A stretch of 64,000 nt of DNA, taken from assembly GCA_964367935.1 (NCBI GenBank), contig CAYIYZ010000005.1, positions 100,114-164,113 of the forward strand. Direction: 5' to 3'. A model generated the notes under the pieces. It saw only the letters and a list, made by a program, of their open reading frames with translations, made no database searches and had not been told where the DNA came from. How positions within the stretch are numbered: position 1 is the stretch's first letter; each line of letters starts with the position of its first letter. Origin of the DNA: Scatomorpha sp964367935 (GTDB taxonomy: Bacteria > Bacillota > Clostridia > Oscillospirales > Oscillospiraceae). This document shows, piece by piece, positions 27,270 through 36,089 of this stretch. The position numbers and the translations under genes are program-made.

Positions 27270-28274
27270 ATGGTTACTTTATCTGATATTGCAAAACGTT
27301 GTGAAACTTCTGTTGCTACAGTGTCATACGTACTCAGTGGTCAAGGCAACAAGCACAAAATCAGCGACGCTATGCAACAGAAAATAATTAAAGCTTCACA
27401 CGATATGGGTTATAGAAAAAATCGAGCGAAGCCCTCTGCAAGTGGGCGTACCGTTATCGCCATCTGTTGGCCGCACCGAAATTTCGAGACTACCATAGCT
27501 AATATGCTCATTGGTATCTCAAGCGTTGTGACTGACAAAATTGACCCGGTAGACATTATTATTAAGCCATTCGAATACGGTAAACTGGATCAGCACGGCG
27601 ATCTTTGGCAGGGTAATGTTGCCGATGCAGCCATTATCATGGCTGCTACAACCGAAGATATAGACTACCTCGAGAGAAACAAGCCAAGCATACCCTTAGT
27701 ACTGATTAACAGACTTGGTACTTCCTTTTCTTGTGTATCCATAGACGACGACACCTCGGGCTTACTCGCCGCTACTCACGCTATCAGCAAGGCGCAACAT
27801 GATATTTGTCTGGTCTTAAACCCAGATCCGATCTACGGTCTAAAGAAGCGTGCTTCTATCATGCTTGATGTTTGCAATGATAACAACATTGACATGGAAG
27901 ACAAAGTATACTTCTGCAAGAACAGCATTGACGATGGCTACGAGCTCGGTCTCGAGTTTCTTCGTAAAAACAGGCTATCCAAAGTAATAGTTTGCGTTTA
28001 TGACATGGTGGCGCTCGGGATTATGAGCGCACTGAACGAAAACGGTATTAAAATCGGCGAGGACGTTGAAATCATCGCTACAAGCACCGGTCTTCCCGGA
28101 CTGTTTGCGCGCTCCTCGCCGCCTATGACCGTCGTTGATTTGAAAATCGAGGAAGTTACCGTACAGTCTATCCGACTTGCACACAGTCTCGCCACAAACC
28201 GGCTAAAGGCTCCTCAAACTTTAACCGTTACACCCGAAATCATTTACAGAGTTTCCAGCCCTCTTAATGCCTAA
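27270..28274 (+). CDS. LacI-family transcriptional repressor
   Basis: 334 aa. The N-terminal helix-turn-helix (about 1-55) has the family pattern V-T-L-S-D-I-A-K-R and T-S-V-A-T-V-S-Y-V-L-S-G, with the hinge up to about 60. The rest is a periplasmic-binding-protein-like effector domain with V-S-I-D-D-D-T-S-G near 150. TAGGAGG lies 6 bases before the ATG. The gene is divergent from the lyase/carrier/CoA-transferase operon and shares operator-like dyads with it, so it most likely represses that operon and itself until a pathway metabolite binds. Although most LacI effectors are sugars or nucleosides, the neighbours here suggest an organic acid or its CoA ester. Its transcript ends in a very long hairpin. 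Confidence 0.92.
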   Translation: MVTLSDIAKRCETSVATVSYVLSGQGNKHKISDAMQQKIIKASHDMGYRKNRAKPSASGRTVIAICWPHRNFETTIANMLIGISSVVTDKIDPVDIIIKPFEYGKLDQHGDLWQGNVADAAIIMAATTEDIDYLERNKPSIPLVLINRLGTSFSCVSIDDDTSGLLAATHAISKAQHDICLVLNPDPIYGLKKRASIMLDVCNDNNIDMEDKVYFCKNSIDDGYELGLEFLRKNRLSKVIVCVYDMVALGIMSALNENGIKIGEDVEIIATSTGLPGLFARSSPPMTVVDLKIEEVTVQSIRLAHSLATNRLKAPQTLTVTPEIIYRVSSPLNA

Positions 28275-28301
28275 GTCAGACTGTCTTTCACTATCTACAT
28301 G

Positions 28302-28347
28302 CCAAATCTAAAGGCTTACGATATATATCGTAAGCCTTTAGATTTGG
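28302..28347. terminator. 46-bp perfect palindrome, hairpin terminator
   Basis: All 46 bases form a perfect inverted repeat (23-bp arms with no spacer) between the convergent LacI and GGCT genes. It would fold to a very stable hairpin in either transcript. The T run after it is short, so a role in mRNA stability is an alternative to termination. Confidence 0.7.
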
Positions 28348-28356
28348 TATTAAAAT

Positions 28357-28830
28357 TCAGCTCGTACTGATATTACTCGCTTCAACCGCTCTTAACAAAA
28401 CACTTTTATCGAATCCGAAATCATCATAGCCCTCCATACATTCGGCAAGGTAGTCATCGCTCGGTATTCCGAGTTCTTTGTCCTCATGCATGATATAAAC
28501 GAACCCCTGCTGCCAATCTGTCTTACCTGTCTCCGACTCCGTCACCATCAGATTCATTTGCGTCTTATAATATAGGATAGGAAAACCCTCGTAGTGATCA
28601 AGCGCTATGACATCGTCCGGCTCTACCGCCCACACTGCAACCGGCACTTCACTGCCACTTTCCTCTTCAATAGTTAGATATACGCCCCTTCGGCAGCCTT
28701 TAAAGCGCAGAGCATAATCTATAACGACTGATTTGCCTACCACTCGTGCCCTTGGACAACGCCTCTTCATTTGATACATATTTAAATTACTACCGTAGGC
28801 TATATAGTATTGTTGTCCCATGCAAAACAT
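28357..28830 (-). CDS. Gamma-glutamylcyclotransferase-like (GGCT) protein
   Basis: 157 aa. The glycine-rich loop Y-G-S-N-L-N near residue 13 and a Glu in D-H-Y-E-G-F-P near 80 are the marks of the GGCT/AIG2-like fold, where this Glu is the general acid-base. Family members release 5-oxoproline from gamma-glutamyl amines or peptides; the substrate is not clear from sequence. The ATG at 28830 is only three bases after AAAGG, so the ATG three codons later (28821) is a possible alternative start. It is monocistronic, between two hairpins. Confidence 0.88.
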   Translation of the reverse strand: MFCMGQQYYIAYGSNLNMYQMKRRCPRARVVGKSVVIDYALRFKGCRRGVYLTIEEESGSEVPVAVWAVEPDDVIALDHYEGFPILYYKTQMNLMVTESETGKTDWQQGFVYIMHEDKELGIPSDDYLAECMEGYDDFGFDKSVLLRAVEASNISTS

Positions 28831-28952
28831 CGTCCTTTCGAAGAATTCACTTTTTTGAGCTAAGCTTATTTTCGGGCTCTGATATACGGTCTTTTCTACC
28901 GCAACCTATAGTTTCATTTTTCTTAGCTCTCTTAGAAATGTAACAAACAAGC

Positions 28953-28981
28953 GGGCGATAACCGAAGTTCGGTTATCGCCC
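28953..28981. terminator. Hairpin after the Crp/Fnr gene
   Basis: A nearly perfect palindrome with 14-base arms around one central base (28953-28981). It lies 83 bases past the stop of the Crp/Fnr gene on the minus strand. The rest of 28831-29063 is AT-rich and holds the upstream region of the GGCT gene. Confidence 0.65.
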
Positions 28982-29063
28982 TACAAGAAGCATCAACGAA
29001 GCATAGGGGCACCCTGTACTCACCGAAATAGGTTCGTTTATGTGCTAACACACAGTTTACAAT

Positions 29064-29768
29064 TCACATACACAGCTTACGTAAAGTGTCGAGGTCATGT
29101 ATAATTACATGGCCGCTTCTGTCCAGTTCAAGAACATTATCTTTTTTGAGTGCACTAAGTATTCTCGCCACAGTTACCCTGTGTGCTGAAGTAATGGATG
29201 CTATCTCTTTCTGTGTCATGTTCAATACGATGTCTGTACTGTGTTTTTGTGTGATATCATTATTTGCATTCACATGCATGGCATAAGTATAAATGAAACG
29301 GCATATGGACTTTTGCGGAGACTGGAAGGTCATATGCTCAATATGATCGAACAGAGACTGCACCTTTGACGCAAGAGAATGTATTAGTCGTAGAGAAAGC
29401 GCACTGTCACTGATTATCATATCGGAAAAAACCTCTTTATCAAACAAAACGACTTCACAATCTGTGTAAGCTGTGAGTGAAGCGGTCAGTTCCTGACCAT
29501 TGAAGTAAGGAGCAAGTGCTACAGGCGCAGGTGCAGCACCATACCAGTATATTTTCTCTTCGCCCTCCTCATTAAGCGTCGATATCTTCACTATGCCATT
29601 CACGAGGAAAATAAGCTTGTCCACTACCATGCCCTGAACTTTTAACGTATCATCTTTTCTATAATATGCAGCTCTCCCCTTATGGAAATGCGGTTTGAAG
29701 TACTCCAAAATATCAGATGGACCTGCCCAAGGCAAAGAGTACACTATGGCATTATCATTATTTGACAC
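29064..29768 (-). CDS. Crp/Fnr family transcriptional regulator
   Basis: 234 aa starting at GTG 29768, with a run of six G 7 bases upstream. The N-terminal cyclic-nucleotide-binding-like beta-barrel (about 25-140) lacks the Arg and Ser pocket of true CRP and lacks the Cys cluster of FNR. The C-terminal helix-turn-helix (about 160-234) reads M-T-Q-K-E-I-A-S-I-T-S-A-H-R-V-T-V-A-R-I-L. It is divergent from the sulfatase-SLC13 operon, so it most likely controls it. A TGAAT-N5-ATTCA dyad at 29852-29866 in the shared region is a candidate site. The effector cannot be told from sequence. Confidence 0.9.
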   Translation of the reverse strand: MSNNDNAIVYSLPWAGPSDILEYFKPHFHKGRAAYYRKDDTLKVQGMVVDKLIFLVNGIVKISTLNEEGEEKIYWYGAAPAPVALAPYFNGQELTASLTAYTDCEVVLFDKEVFSDMIISDSALSLRLIHSLASKVQSLFDHIEHMTFQSPQKSICRFIYTYAMHVNANNDITQKHSTDIVLNMTQKEIASITSAHRVTVARILSALKKDNVLELDRSGHVIIHDLDTLRKLCM

Positions 29769-29789
29769 TGTACATCCCCCCCTCTATTC

Positions 29790-29818
29790 ACTATACCACA
29801 CACGCCTCCACTTTTCAA
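29790..29818 (-). promoter_or_regulatory. Sigma-A promoter of the Crp/Fnr gene
   Basis: On the minus strand TTGAAA (29813-29818) and TATAGT (29790-29795) are 17 bases apart, 22 bases before the GTG start. Confidence 0.8.
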
Positions 29819-29851
29819 CGCTTCCATGCAAACTGCACAAAAAAATTGGCT

Positions 29852-29866
29852 TGAATTTTATATTCA
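29852..29866. promoter_or_regulatory. Crp/Fnr-like dyad upstream of the sulfatase operon
   Basis: TGAAT-TTTAT-ATTCA is a perfect 5-bp dyad with a 5-base spacer, of the size used by Crp/Fnr proteins, about 70 bases before the sulfatase start. A weak TTCAAG-17-TAGAAT promoter follows it at about 29883-29911, so the site could work as an activator box. Confidence 0.5.
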
Positions 29867-29936
29867 CTTGTATCAATGCTACTTCAAGTCAGGGGTCGAC
29901 AATGTTAGAATACAGAAAAAAATAGGGGGTAAAGTT

Positions 29937-31403
29937 TTGAGTAAACCTAATATTGTATTTATATTCGGCGAACAGCACAATTCTCAGTTTTTAGGCTGTG
30001 CCGGTGATAAATTGGCAAACACGCCAACTTTAGACAGACTGGCCGCAGGCGGTGCTCGTCTACAAAATTGCTATTGCAATTCACCTTTGTGTGTGCCCAG
30101 TCGTTCGAGTCTCATGACTGGCAGATTACCACAGGACAACATGGTATACAACAATCAGCAGACCTTACATTCGGACACACCCACCATTGCACACGCACTG
30201 TGCAACGCAGGCTATGAGACGGTACTGTCCGGGCGTATGCACTTTTATGGGCTAGACCAATATCATGGGTTTGAGCAACGCCTTGTAGGCGACGTGACAC
30301 CGGTGTTTCAAGGACACAATGTAAACAAACTTGTATTTGGTAACCTAGACGGCACTATGTTGCAAAAACGTATGACCTTAGAGCGTTCCGGTGCCGGTGA
30401 TTGTGCAAATTTCCATTTTGATAGGGATGTATGCTCGGCAGCTGTAAAACATATGTCGGAGCGTGATAAGGACAGGCCTTTATTTATGACATTGGGACTG
30501 TTTTCCATACACCCGCCTTTCGTATGCAAAGAGGATCGTTATGAGCACTATTACAATCTCTTGTCAGAGCCGAATGCTGCTGAAGTCGATTACGAGAGTT
30601 TGCACCCTGCAATAAAGCACTGGTTGGAAAGTCGTAACATAGTTGACATAACACCGGATGTGATACGACGCATAAGGGCAGCCTACTACGGTATGTTGGA
30701 GTTTTTGGATGAGCAGGTGGCGTTGGTGTTAAAAGGCGTGGAGGAACATTTAGGCCTTGAGAACACGGTAATAGTGTATTCCTCCGATCACGGTGAAAGT
30801 CTTGGTTACGAACGCATGTACTGGAAGGGCACATTTTACGACACCGCCGCTAAGGTGCCGGCTATAATACATTGGCCGAAACGCATAGAACCGGGCACTA
30901 TCATAGATGGGCTTACTTGCCTCGCCGACCTAAGTGCTACCTTTCTCGACATCGGTGGAGCCATGCGCCTACCTAAGATGTTCGGACGTAGCCTGATGCC
31001 TGTACTTGAAGGCAAGGAGAAAATTGAAGCGGATCGCAGCATCATATCTCAGATAGGCACCTACCCTTCAAACGGCGATAGACCTGCCGCAATGATACGC
31101 AAGGGGCGATATAAGTTAGTTGAGTATGTGGGTTATGAGGCTGTACAGCTCTTTGACTTGGAGTCTGACCCGAACGAGATAAACGATCTAGGTGCCAGCG
31201 CTGATTATGTAGATGTGATAAAGTCTCTGCAAGCCGAACTGAGGGGATACTGGGACGGCGAAGCGGCAGAGCGTTATTGCGTGGACTTCCTTGATAACTT
31301 CAAAATTATAAAGACCTGGAGCAACACCACAAAGTTTAATATGCCCGAGCGTTGGGTGGCACCCGAAGGTGCTAATTACCTAAAAGGTGAGATTTACGAC
31401 TGA
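29937..31403 (+). CDS. Sulfatase (Cys-type, C-V-P-S-R motif)
   Basis: 488 aa from TTG 29937, chosen because AGGGGG (29924-29929) is 7 bases upstream and the protein then starts M-S-K-P-N-I-V-F-I-F, as sulfatases do; an in-frame ATG at 29826 would add a poor N-terminal extension. Cys52 in C-V-P-S-R-S-S-L-M-T-G-R is the residue that sulfatases convert to formylglycine for attack on sulfate esters; an anaerobe would need an anSME-type maturase, not present here. The C-terminal metal motif S-S-D-H-G-E-S-L-G is intact. The first metal segment reads F-G-E-Q-H-N instead of A-D-D-Q. There is no signal peptide, so the enzyme acts in the cytosol. It is first in an operon with an SLC13 permease, which may import the sulfated substrate or move an anion product. 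Confidence 0.9.
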   Translation: MSKPNIVFIFGEQHNSQFLGCAGDKLANTPTLDRLAAGGARLQNCYCNSPLCVPSRSSLMTGRLPQDNMVYNNQQTLHSDTPTIAHALCNAGYETVLSGRMHFYGLDQYHGFEQRLVGDVTPVFQGHNVNKLVFGNLDGTMLQKRMTLERSGAGDCANFHFDRDVCSAAVKHMSERDKDRPLFMTLGLFSIHPPFVCKEDRYEHYYNLLSEPNAAEVDYESLHPAIKHWLESRNIVDITPDVIRRIRAAYYGMLEFLDEQVALVLKGVEEHLGLENTVIVYSSDHGESLGYERMYWKGTFYDTAAKVPAIIHWPKRIEPGTIIDGLTCLADLSATFLDIGGAMRLPKMFGRSLMPVLEGKEKIEADRSIISQIGTYPSNGDRPAAMIRKGRYKLVEYVGYEAVQLFDLESDPNEINDLGASADYVDVIKSLQAELRGYWDGEAAERYCVDFLDNFKIIKTWSNTTKFNMPERWVAPEGANYLKGEIYD

Positions 31404-31423
31404 ATATTATAGGGGGAATAAAA

Positions 31424-32893
31424 ATGGGAACTCAAAATATTGAACAAAAGGGCAAAAATCACGCTCTTATTTACCTGATTAAGATACTTGCAGGTCCTTT
31501 GGCATGTATAATTCTAATGCAAATCCCAATAGATGGCTTGGATAACACTGCCAAACTTACTTTAGGCGTTTACTTATGGATGATCGTTTGGTGGTGTACG
31601 GAAGCACTACCTTGGGCTATTACCAGTATGATGCCGCTTCTGTTGCTACCGCCCTTGGGTGTATTAAAACTCACGGAAGTAACTTCCTTGATTTACGGAC
31701 AGCGCATATTCTTCCTCATGATATTCGTTTTCATCATGAGCGGTCCCATTAAGCGTAGCGGCTTGGGTCAAAGGATAGCGATGAATCTTCTGTCAATTAA
31801 GTGGATTAATGGCTCACTAAATCGCTTTGTGCTTGTATTCATGTTCGCATCAGCTATACTTAATGCTCTGTTTAGCATCGCAGGCAGTGTAATTATTGCA
31901 CCTGTAGGCATGGCGACACTTGACCACATATTCAATGAGTATGAGAAGAACGGCGTGAAGCATGACAAGACAAAAGTTGGTGCATACGTCATTCTCGGCG
32001 GACTCTACGGTGCTATTGCCGGTGGTTTCTGCACCCTGCACGCCATTCCCCACAACGTGATGGTACTTTCTCTAATGGAAGAAATAAATGCCATAACCAC
32101 TAGTTATATGCAGTGGACTTTGGTTGGTGTCCCCCTTGCCATAGTATTCGTACTTGTGGGTTACTTCGTGTTGCGACTCATTTACGGTAAGCACGCAGGA
32201 GAGATCCCCGGTGGAGTGCAGTATTTCCGTGCACAGAAACTTGCCTTAGGTAAGCTTACTCGCCCTGAAATCGTACTGGGTGCTACCTTAGGTGTAACCA
32301 TTGCACTATGGGCTTCAACCACATTCTTTACACTTCCGGGTATTGACTTCTACTGGGTATCTTACCTCGGAATACTTGCTCTTTTTATTATCCCCTCGGA
32401 CGTGTCAAAGAAACAGGGACTCGCCACCATGGATGATTTCAAGAGCATGAACTGGAATATCATCTTGCTCATTACAGCTGCGGTCGGTTATTCTTCCTTA
32501 CTAGAAAAGGTGGGCATTATCACATATATTTCAAACCTTCTTCAAAATGTCAGCGGTACGGCTCTGCAGCTCATTGCGGCATATGTTACGCCTGTAATGA
32601 CAAACTTCCTTCCCGGTATGGCGTCCGCTGTAACCATGTCTACTATAGTCCTTCCACTCACGGAAGGTGCGGGTATAAACCCGGCAGTCATAGCACGTGT
32701 TATACCCGCTATGTCTATGGGCTTTATCTTCCCTTGGGCCGGTACCATGTCCGCCATTTACTTTGGCACCGGCAAGGTTACCATAAAAGAAATGGCAAAG
32801 ACCGGCATCATTATAACCTTAGTGCTAGCCACTTTGGCCATGTTCTTGGGCGGAGCCTTGCTGACCCTGTTCGGCGCATACACACCTATGTAA
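31424..32893 (+). CDS. SLC13/DASS family anion permease
   Basis: 489 aa, about 12 membrane helices. It fits the divalent-anion:sodium symporter family: V-W-W-C-T-E-A-L-P-W-A near residue 55, a P-L-L-L-L-P-P-L-G motif, and L-P-G-M-A-S-A-V-T-M-S-T near 400. Members carry sulfate, C4-dicarboxylates, tricarboxylates or organosulfonates. It lies 20 bases after the sulfatase gene, with AGGGGG as ribosome-binding site. The pairing suggests import of a sulfated organic acid or handling of released sulfate; the direction and cargo are inference. The operon ends at the duplicated terminator at 32930-32967. Confidence 0.88.
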   Translation: MGTQNIEQKGKNHALIYLIKILAGPLACIILMQIPIDGLDNTAKLTLGVYLWMIVWWCTEALPWAITSMMPLLLLPPLGVLKLTEVTSLIYGQRIFFLMIFVFIMSGPIKRSGLGQRIAMNLLSIKWINGSLNRFVLVFMFASAILNALFSIAGSVIIAPVGMATLDHIFNEYEKNGVKHDKTKVGAYVILGGLYGAIAGGFCTLHAIPHNVMVLSLMEEINAITTSYMQWTLVGVPLAIVFVLVGYFVLRLIYGKHAGEIPGGVQYFRAQKLALGKLTRPEIVLGATLGVTIALWASTTFFTLPGIDFYWVSYLGILALFIIPSDVSKKQGLATMDDFKSMNWNIILLITAAVGYSSLLEKVGIITYISNLLQNVSGTALQLIAAYVTPVMTNFLPGMASAVTMSTIVLPLTEGAGINPAVIARVIPAMSMGFIFPWAGTMSAIYFGTGKVTIKEMAKTGIIITLVLATLAMFLGGALLTLFGAYTPM

Positions 32894-32929
32894 TCTGATA
32901 CGAGTAGCAATTATACAAGCTATCATAAC

Positions 32930-32967
32930 GAAAAGAGACACCTTTCTCACAAAAGGTGTCTCTTTTT
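32930..32967. terminator. Terminator hairpin, left copy of a 38-bp direct repeat
   Basis: A strong hairpin (arms AAAAGAGACACCTTT and AAAGGTGTCTCTTTTT) ends the SLC13 operon. The same 38 bases recur without change at 33169-33206, immediately on the other side of the repeat element at 32968-33168. Confidence 0.9.
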
Positions 32968-33168
32968 AGTCTGTCGAAAAACAGGTTTTTCGACAAAAGG
33001 GGGTACTCGGCTTGCGAACCTCGAGCGGAATCTGAGGCGTGTACACGCCCCGCCACAGATGAAATTTAGCATTTTTCTAAAATCAGACCAGGCAACTCGC
33101 CGTGATTTTAGAAAAATCTTTGCTCGGCAAAGGACGAGAGTTTGTTGCCATGACTTTTTTGACAAGCT
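32968..33168. mobile_element. Small non-coding repeat element, copy A (201 bp)
   Basis: A non-coding unit found again, inverted and shorter, at 54722-54869. Shared parts: an end CTGTCGAAAAACAGG (32970-32984) and, at the other end, GACTTTTTTGACAAGC (33152-33167), which form imperfect terminal inverted repeats (TGTCRAAAAA); a central palindrome GGCGTGTACACGCC (33036-33049); and GCTCGGCAAAGGACGAG. Copy A also has a 14-bp hairpin arm pair (TTTTTCTAAAATCA with TGATTTTAGAAAAA at about 33073-33117) absent from copy B. It is flanked directly by identical 38-bp repeats that are complete terminators. The size, inverted ends and absence of a real frame suit a MITE-like element moved by a transposase elsewhere; this is inference. 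Confidence 0.65.
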
Positions 33169-33206
33169 GAAAAGAGACACCTTTCTCACAAAAGGTGTCT
33201 CTTTTT
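33169..33206. terminator. Terminator hairpin, right copy of the 38-bp direct repeat
   Basis: Identical to 32930-32967. Here it closes the minus-strand response-regulator gene, whose stop codon (33206-33208) touches its T run. Two convergent genes thus each own one copy of what was probably a single shared bidirectional terminator. Confidence 0.88.
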
Positions 33207-33877
33207 TATTCTACTTCGTGCAAAGTATATCCTTTTTGACGTTCCGACACAATTTGTAGCTTGCACCCTACATCTAACAACTTAGATTTTACTCTTGACA
33301 CCAAAACCCTAAGTGCATTGTAATCATCAACCGAAGGATAACCCCACACTTTTTGATACAGCTCTCCGCGACTTATCTGCTCTCCTTTTTTGTCCACAAG
33401 CAGCCACAAAAGCAGTAACTCTCTTTTAGTCAACAACAAGTCCTTATTATCGTAACGAGCAATTCCGCTTACATTGTCAATTTGCAGCTTGCCCAGAGTA
33501 CACATAGTTACTTGTGAGCGTGCCGAGCGCAACCTTGCCTTAATTCTCGCTACTAACACATCTAAATCGTATGGTTTTGTCATATAGTCATCGCCACCAG
33601 CATTTAGACCTTTTACTATATCACTATTCTCACCCATGGCTGTTAAAAACAAAATCGGGACATCTTGCTGCGCTTTTATCTTCTTGCAAATATCTATCCC
33701 ATTTCCATCAGGGAGGTCGATGTCAAGCACAATTAAATCCACTCTTGAGCGCTCAAGCGCATTGAAGCAGCCTTGTGCAGTCGTTACACTATAGGTAGTA
33801 TACCCCTCGCTCGCCAAGGCTTGCCTATTAATATTATTTAAATGTGGATCATCCTCCACGAGTAGTATATTCGCCAT
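33206..33877 (-). CDS. Response regulator, OmpR-type (receiver plus winged helix)
   Basis: 224 aa from ATG 33877, chosen over upstream in-frame starts because AAGGAGT is 7 bases upstream and the protein begins M-A-N-I-L-L-V-E-D-D. Receiver domain at 1-118 with E8, D9, D10, phospho-Asp52 (V-L-D-I-D-L-P), and Lys in T-K-P-Y. The C-terminal winged helix (about 130-224) contains L-T-K-R-E-L-L-L-L-W-L-L and the R-V-S-R-V-K-S-K-L recognition part. It starts 4 bases after the stop of the sensor kinase gene, so they are one operon and surely partners. Targets are unknown. Confidence 0.92.
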   Translation of the reverse strand: MANILLVEDDPHLNNINRQALASEGYTTYSVTTAQGCFNALERSRVDLIVLDIDLPDGNGIDICKKIKAQQDVPILFLTAMGENSDIVKGLNAGGDDYMTKPYDLDVLVARIKARLRSARSQVTMCTLGKLQIDNVSGIARYDNKDLLLTKRELLLLWLLVDKKGEQISRGELYQKVWGYPSVDDYNALRVLVSRVKSKLLDVGCKLQIVSERQKGYTLHEVE

Positions 33878-33881
33878 ATTG

Positions 33882-35828
33882 TCACTCCTTGCTTTTAAAT
33901 ATCGGGATGCTGATCTTGAAAACAGCACCTTGCTTATTGTCATTCATCAAAATAATATCGCCCTTATGTAGCTCAGCTATTTCTTTGCATATTGAAAGCC
34001 CCAAACCCTTTGTGCCGTCTGTGGTAAAGCCTTTTTTGAAGATATTCTCCTCGTTTTCCTTTGAAACTCCGGTTCCTGTATCGCTGACGAACAATTCCAT
34101 ATTATTTCCATCGAGCGCCTCTTTAGCTTCAATAGTAAATTTTCCGTTTTTCATATGCTTATTACTATTTATTGCGAGGTTTATCATCATTTGTACGAGC
34201 ATCTCCATGTTCCCGATTATGTGCTGTTCAGTATTGCCCTTAATATTTAAACTGTTGCCCCTCTTCTCCAAAATACCCTTGCACACTGCAGAAGCATAGT
34301 GTAAGTATTCCGCTACCGATATCTCATTAAACTCCTCATCTGAAATCGGTGTTGTTGGCATTTCCATCAGATTCATCACCAGTTCGGAAAGCCTTTTCGC
34401 TTCAGATGAAATCACTCGTAAATTCAGTGTAGTCTCCGCTGTTACTTCATCATTTTCAATTTGCTTATTTGTTAACTGCGCATACCCGCTCATAATCGCA
34501 AGCGGTGTTTTAATCTCATGAGCCATTTTATGGAAAAAGTCCGTCTTCATATTATTTGTTCGCTCAAGTTGATCCGCATTTCTAGCAATCTCACGCTCCC
34601 TTGTTTGTGACAGAATAAGCTCACGCTCCGTGCGTGAAAATTGAATAGTTAGTGCTATAGCATTAAAAAACACAACAAGTATGGTTAGATACGGCTGCAC
34701 ATACCAAGAAAGCCCCTGATAGGTTAATGCTTCTACCAACCAAGATATAAGCACACAAACGACACTTAGAGACACAATAATATTTTCTTTATACACAAAA
34801 ACCTTACACCGATACCCCTTGTACAAAATGTAGATTGAGAGCATCACTAAAATTACCGTAATGTACAGACCTATAAAAAAAACATATTTCGTATAAAAAG
34901 TAGACGGTGTAAATATATAAAACAATGAAATTGCTCCAAAACTACCGTAGTTAAATAACTTCATCCATCTTGACATTTTAATCTTGATTACAGACATCAC
35001 ATGAGTAAATAAAAAGAAGTAAAAGCATATGCGCGAAATATATTCAACCTTATGTAAAATATACCACGATAAATCCGGAAGAAACACCATTATATCTTTA
35101 CTGTAGTATATAGAATGGTGTAAAACCGCAGAAAAGCATGTTATTGAAAACCACAGAAAGCTGATTCTTTCCGTATAACTTATAAACATTCCGAAAAAGA
35201 ACATTGCAAACGAGAGTAGTGTGCCAAGTATTAAGCCATTGCTTAATACTTCCGCTCTGTTTCTCTCTACAATCACCTGTTGTTCCGCTAAGTATATATC
35301 TTTTAAATGGCCATATGCGTGATTATGATATGCAAGCTGAATCACTATCTCGCTTGTATCTGTTTCCGGTGTGAAAAATATTGAATAAGAGTCAGTTTTA
35401 GGAGTAAACTGTGCTATATCCTCGCATACTTGTCCAACCTCTGATAATAGTTCTCCATTCACATATACCTTTTGAGAGTAATCTGAAGTGAAACCGGTAA
35501 TTCCATAAGTCTTATCCTTAGGAATATTCAGCTGTATGCGATATGTTCCGTATTTCGCCTCAGATTCTGTGCTTGTGTCGAAAGTTGTAGGAAAATTACC
35601 TGGCTCATACAATTGGCCGGGATACCAGTCAGCTAATTGCGAACTTAGCAACACATATTCTTCACTTAAATCTGCTTGCTCTATTTCAGAAACACTAAGA
35701 ATATCCACTGTACCGGGCTTAAGACCAATAATCAACATATAGAAAAGTGAGGTGATTACAAAAAAACAAATCATAGTAACAACAAAAGAATTGTCGAGAG
35801 CCTTCTTTCGATTACCGGCATTCAGCAT
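33882..35828 (-). CDS. Sensor histidine kinase with 7TM-type (7TMR-DISM-like) sensor
   Basis: 648 aa. One membrane helix (about 16-38), an outside beta-sandwich domain of about 170 residues with Y-R-I-Q-L-N-I-P and K-V-Y-V-N-G-E-L, then about seven closely packed helices (200-400) as in 7TMR-DISM receptors, a coiled linker, HisKA with A-H-E-I-K-T-P (about residue 445) and HATPase with N-L-A-I-N-S-N-K, D-T-G-T-G-V and G-L-G-L-S-I. The outside domain in this class binds carbohydrates or related ligands. GGAAGG precedes the ATG at 35828. The gene is first in the operon, followed by its response regulator after 4 bases. Confidence 0.92.
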   Translation of the reverse strand: MLNAGNRKKALDNSFVVTMICFFVITSLFYMLIIGLKPGTVDILSVSEIEQADLSEEYVLLSSQLADWYPGQLYEPGNFPTTFDTSTESEAKYGTYRIQLNIPKDKTYGITGFTSDYSQKVYVNGELLSEVGQVCEDIAQFTPKTDSYSIFFTPETDTSEIVIQLAYHNHAYGHLKDIYLAEQQVIVERNRAEVLSNGLILGTLLSFAMFFFGMFISYTERISFLWFSITCFSAVLHHSIYYSKDIMVFLPDLSWYILHKVEYISRICFYFFLFTHVMSVIKIKMSRWMKLFNYGSFGAISLFYIFTPSTFYTKYVFFIGLYITVILVMLSIYILYKGYRCKVFVYKENIIVSLSVVCVLISWLVEALTYQGLSWYVQPYLTILVVFFNAIALTIQFSRTERELILSQTREREIARNADQLERTNNMKTDFFHKMAHEIKTPLAIMSGYAQLTNKQIENDEVTAETTLNLRVISSEAKRLSELVMNLMEMPTTPISDEEFNEISVAEYLHYASAVCKGILEKRGNSLNIKGNTEQHIIGNMEMLVQMMINLAINSNKHMKNGKFTIEAKEALDGNNMELFVSDTGTGVSKENEENIFKKGFTTDGTKGLGLSICKEIAELHKGDIILMNDNKQGAVFKISIPIFKSKE

Positions 35829-35996
35829 TTAATCGCCTTCCTTTCTAATGACTAAAAAATTAATAATTTTATTTATAATACAACTAACCACACTCTCTTT
35901 GCAATCATTTTGTATATCCATTTATAATTTTAATTATATTTTATCTCATATTATGCCAAGTGTTTCTATCAAAACATACTATATCAATCTTAACAC

Positions 35997-36031
35997 AAAA
36001 GAAAGAGATAGCACAGCTATCTCTTTCTTTT
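35997..36031. terminator. Terminator hairpin
   Basis: A perfect 16-bp stem (35997-36012 with 36016-36031) with a 3-base loop. It stops the minus-strand efflux operon that ends at 36090. The interval 35829-35996 is AT-rich and is the promoter region of the sensor kinase operon. Confidence 0.9.
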
Positions 36032-36089
36032 AATGATATATTTCACTTATTTCATTCCCATATAATACCTGAGTATGCTCTCAAGCATA

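Noticed and set aside
28302..28347. Recombination or attachment site
   Set aside because: The perfect palindrome lies between two convergent genes, where a hairpin terminator is the simplest reading; no integrase is nearby.
32947..33189. Possible small protein in the 33 kb element
   Set aside because: The frame lies fully within repeat element copy A and its hairpins, with no ribosome-binding site; a matching frame in copy B is broken by the missing segment.
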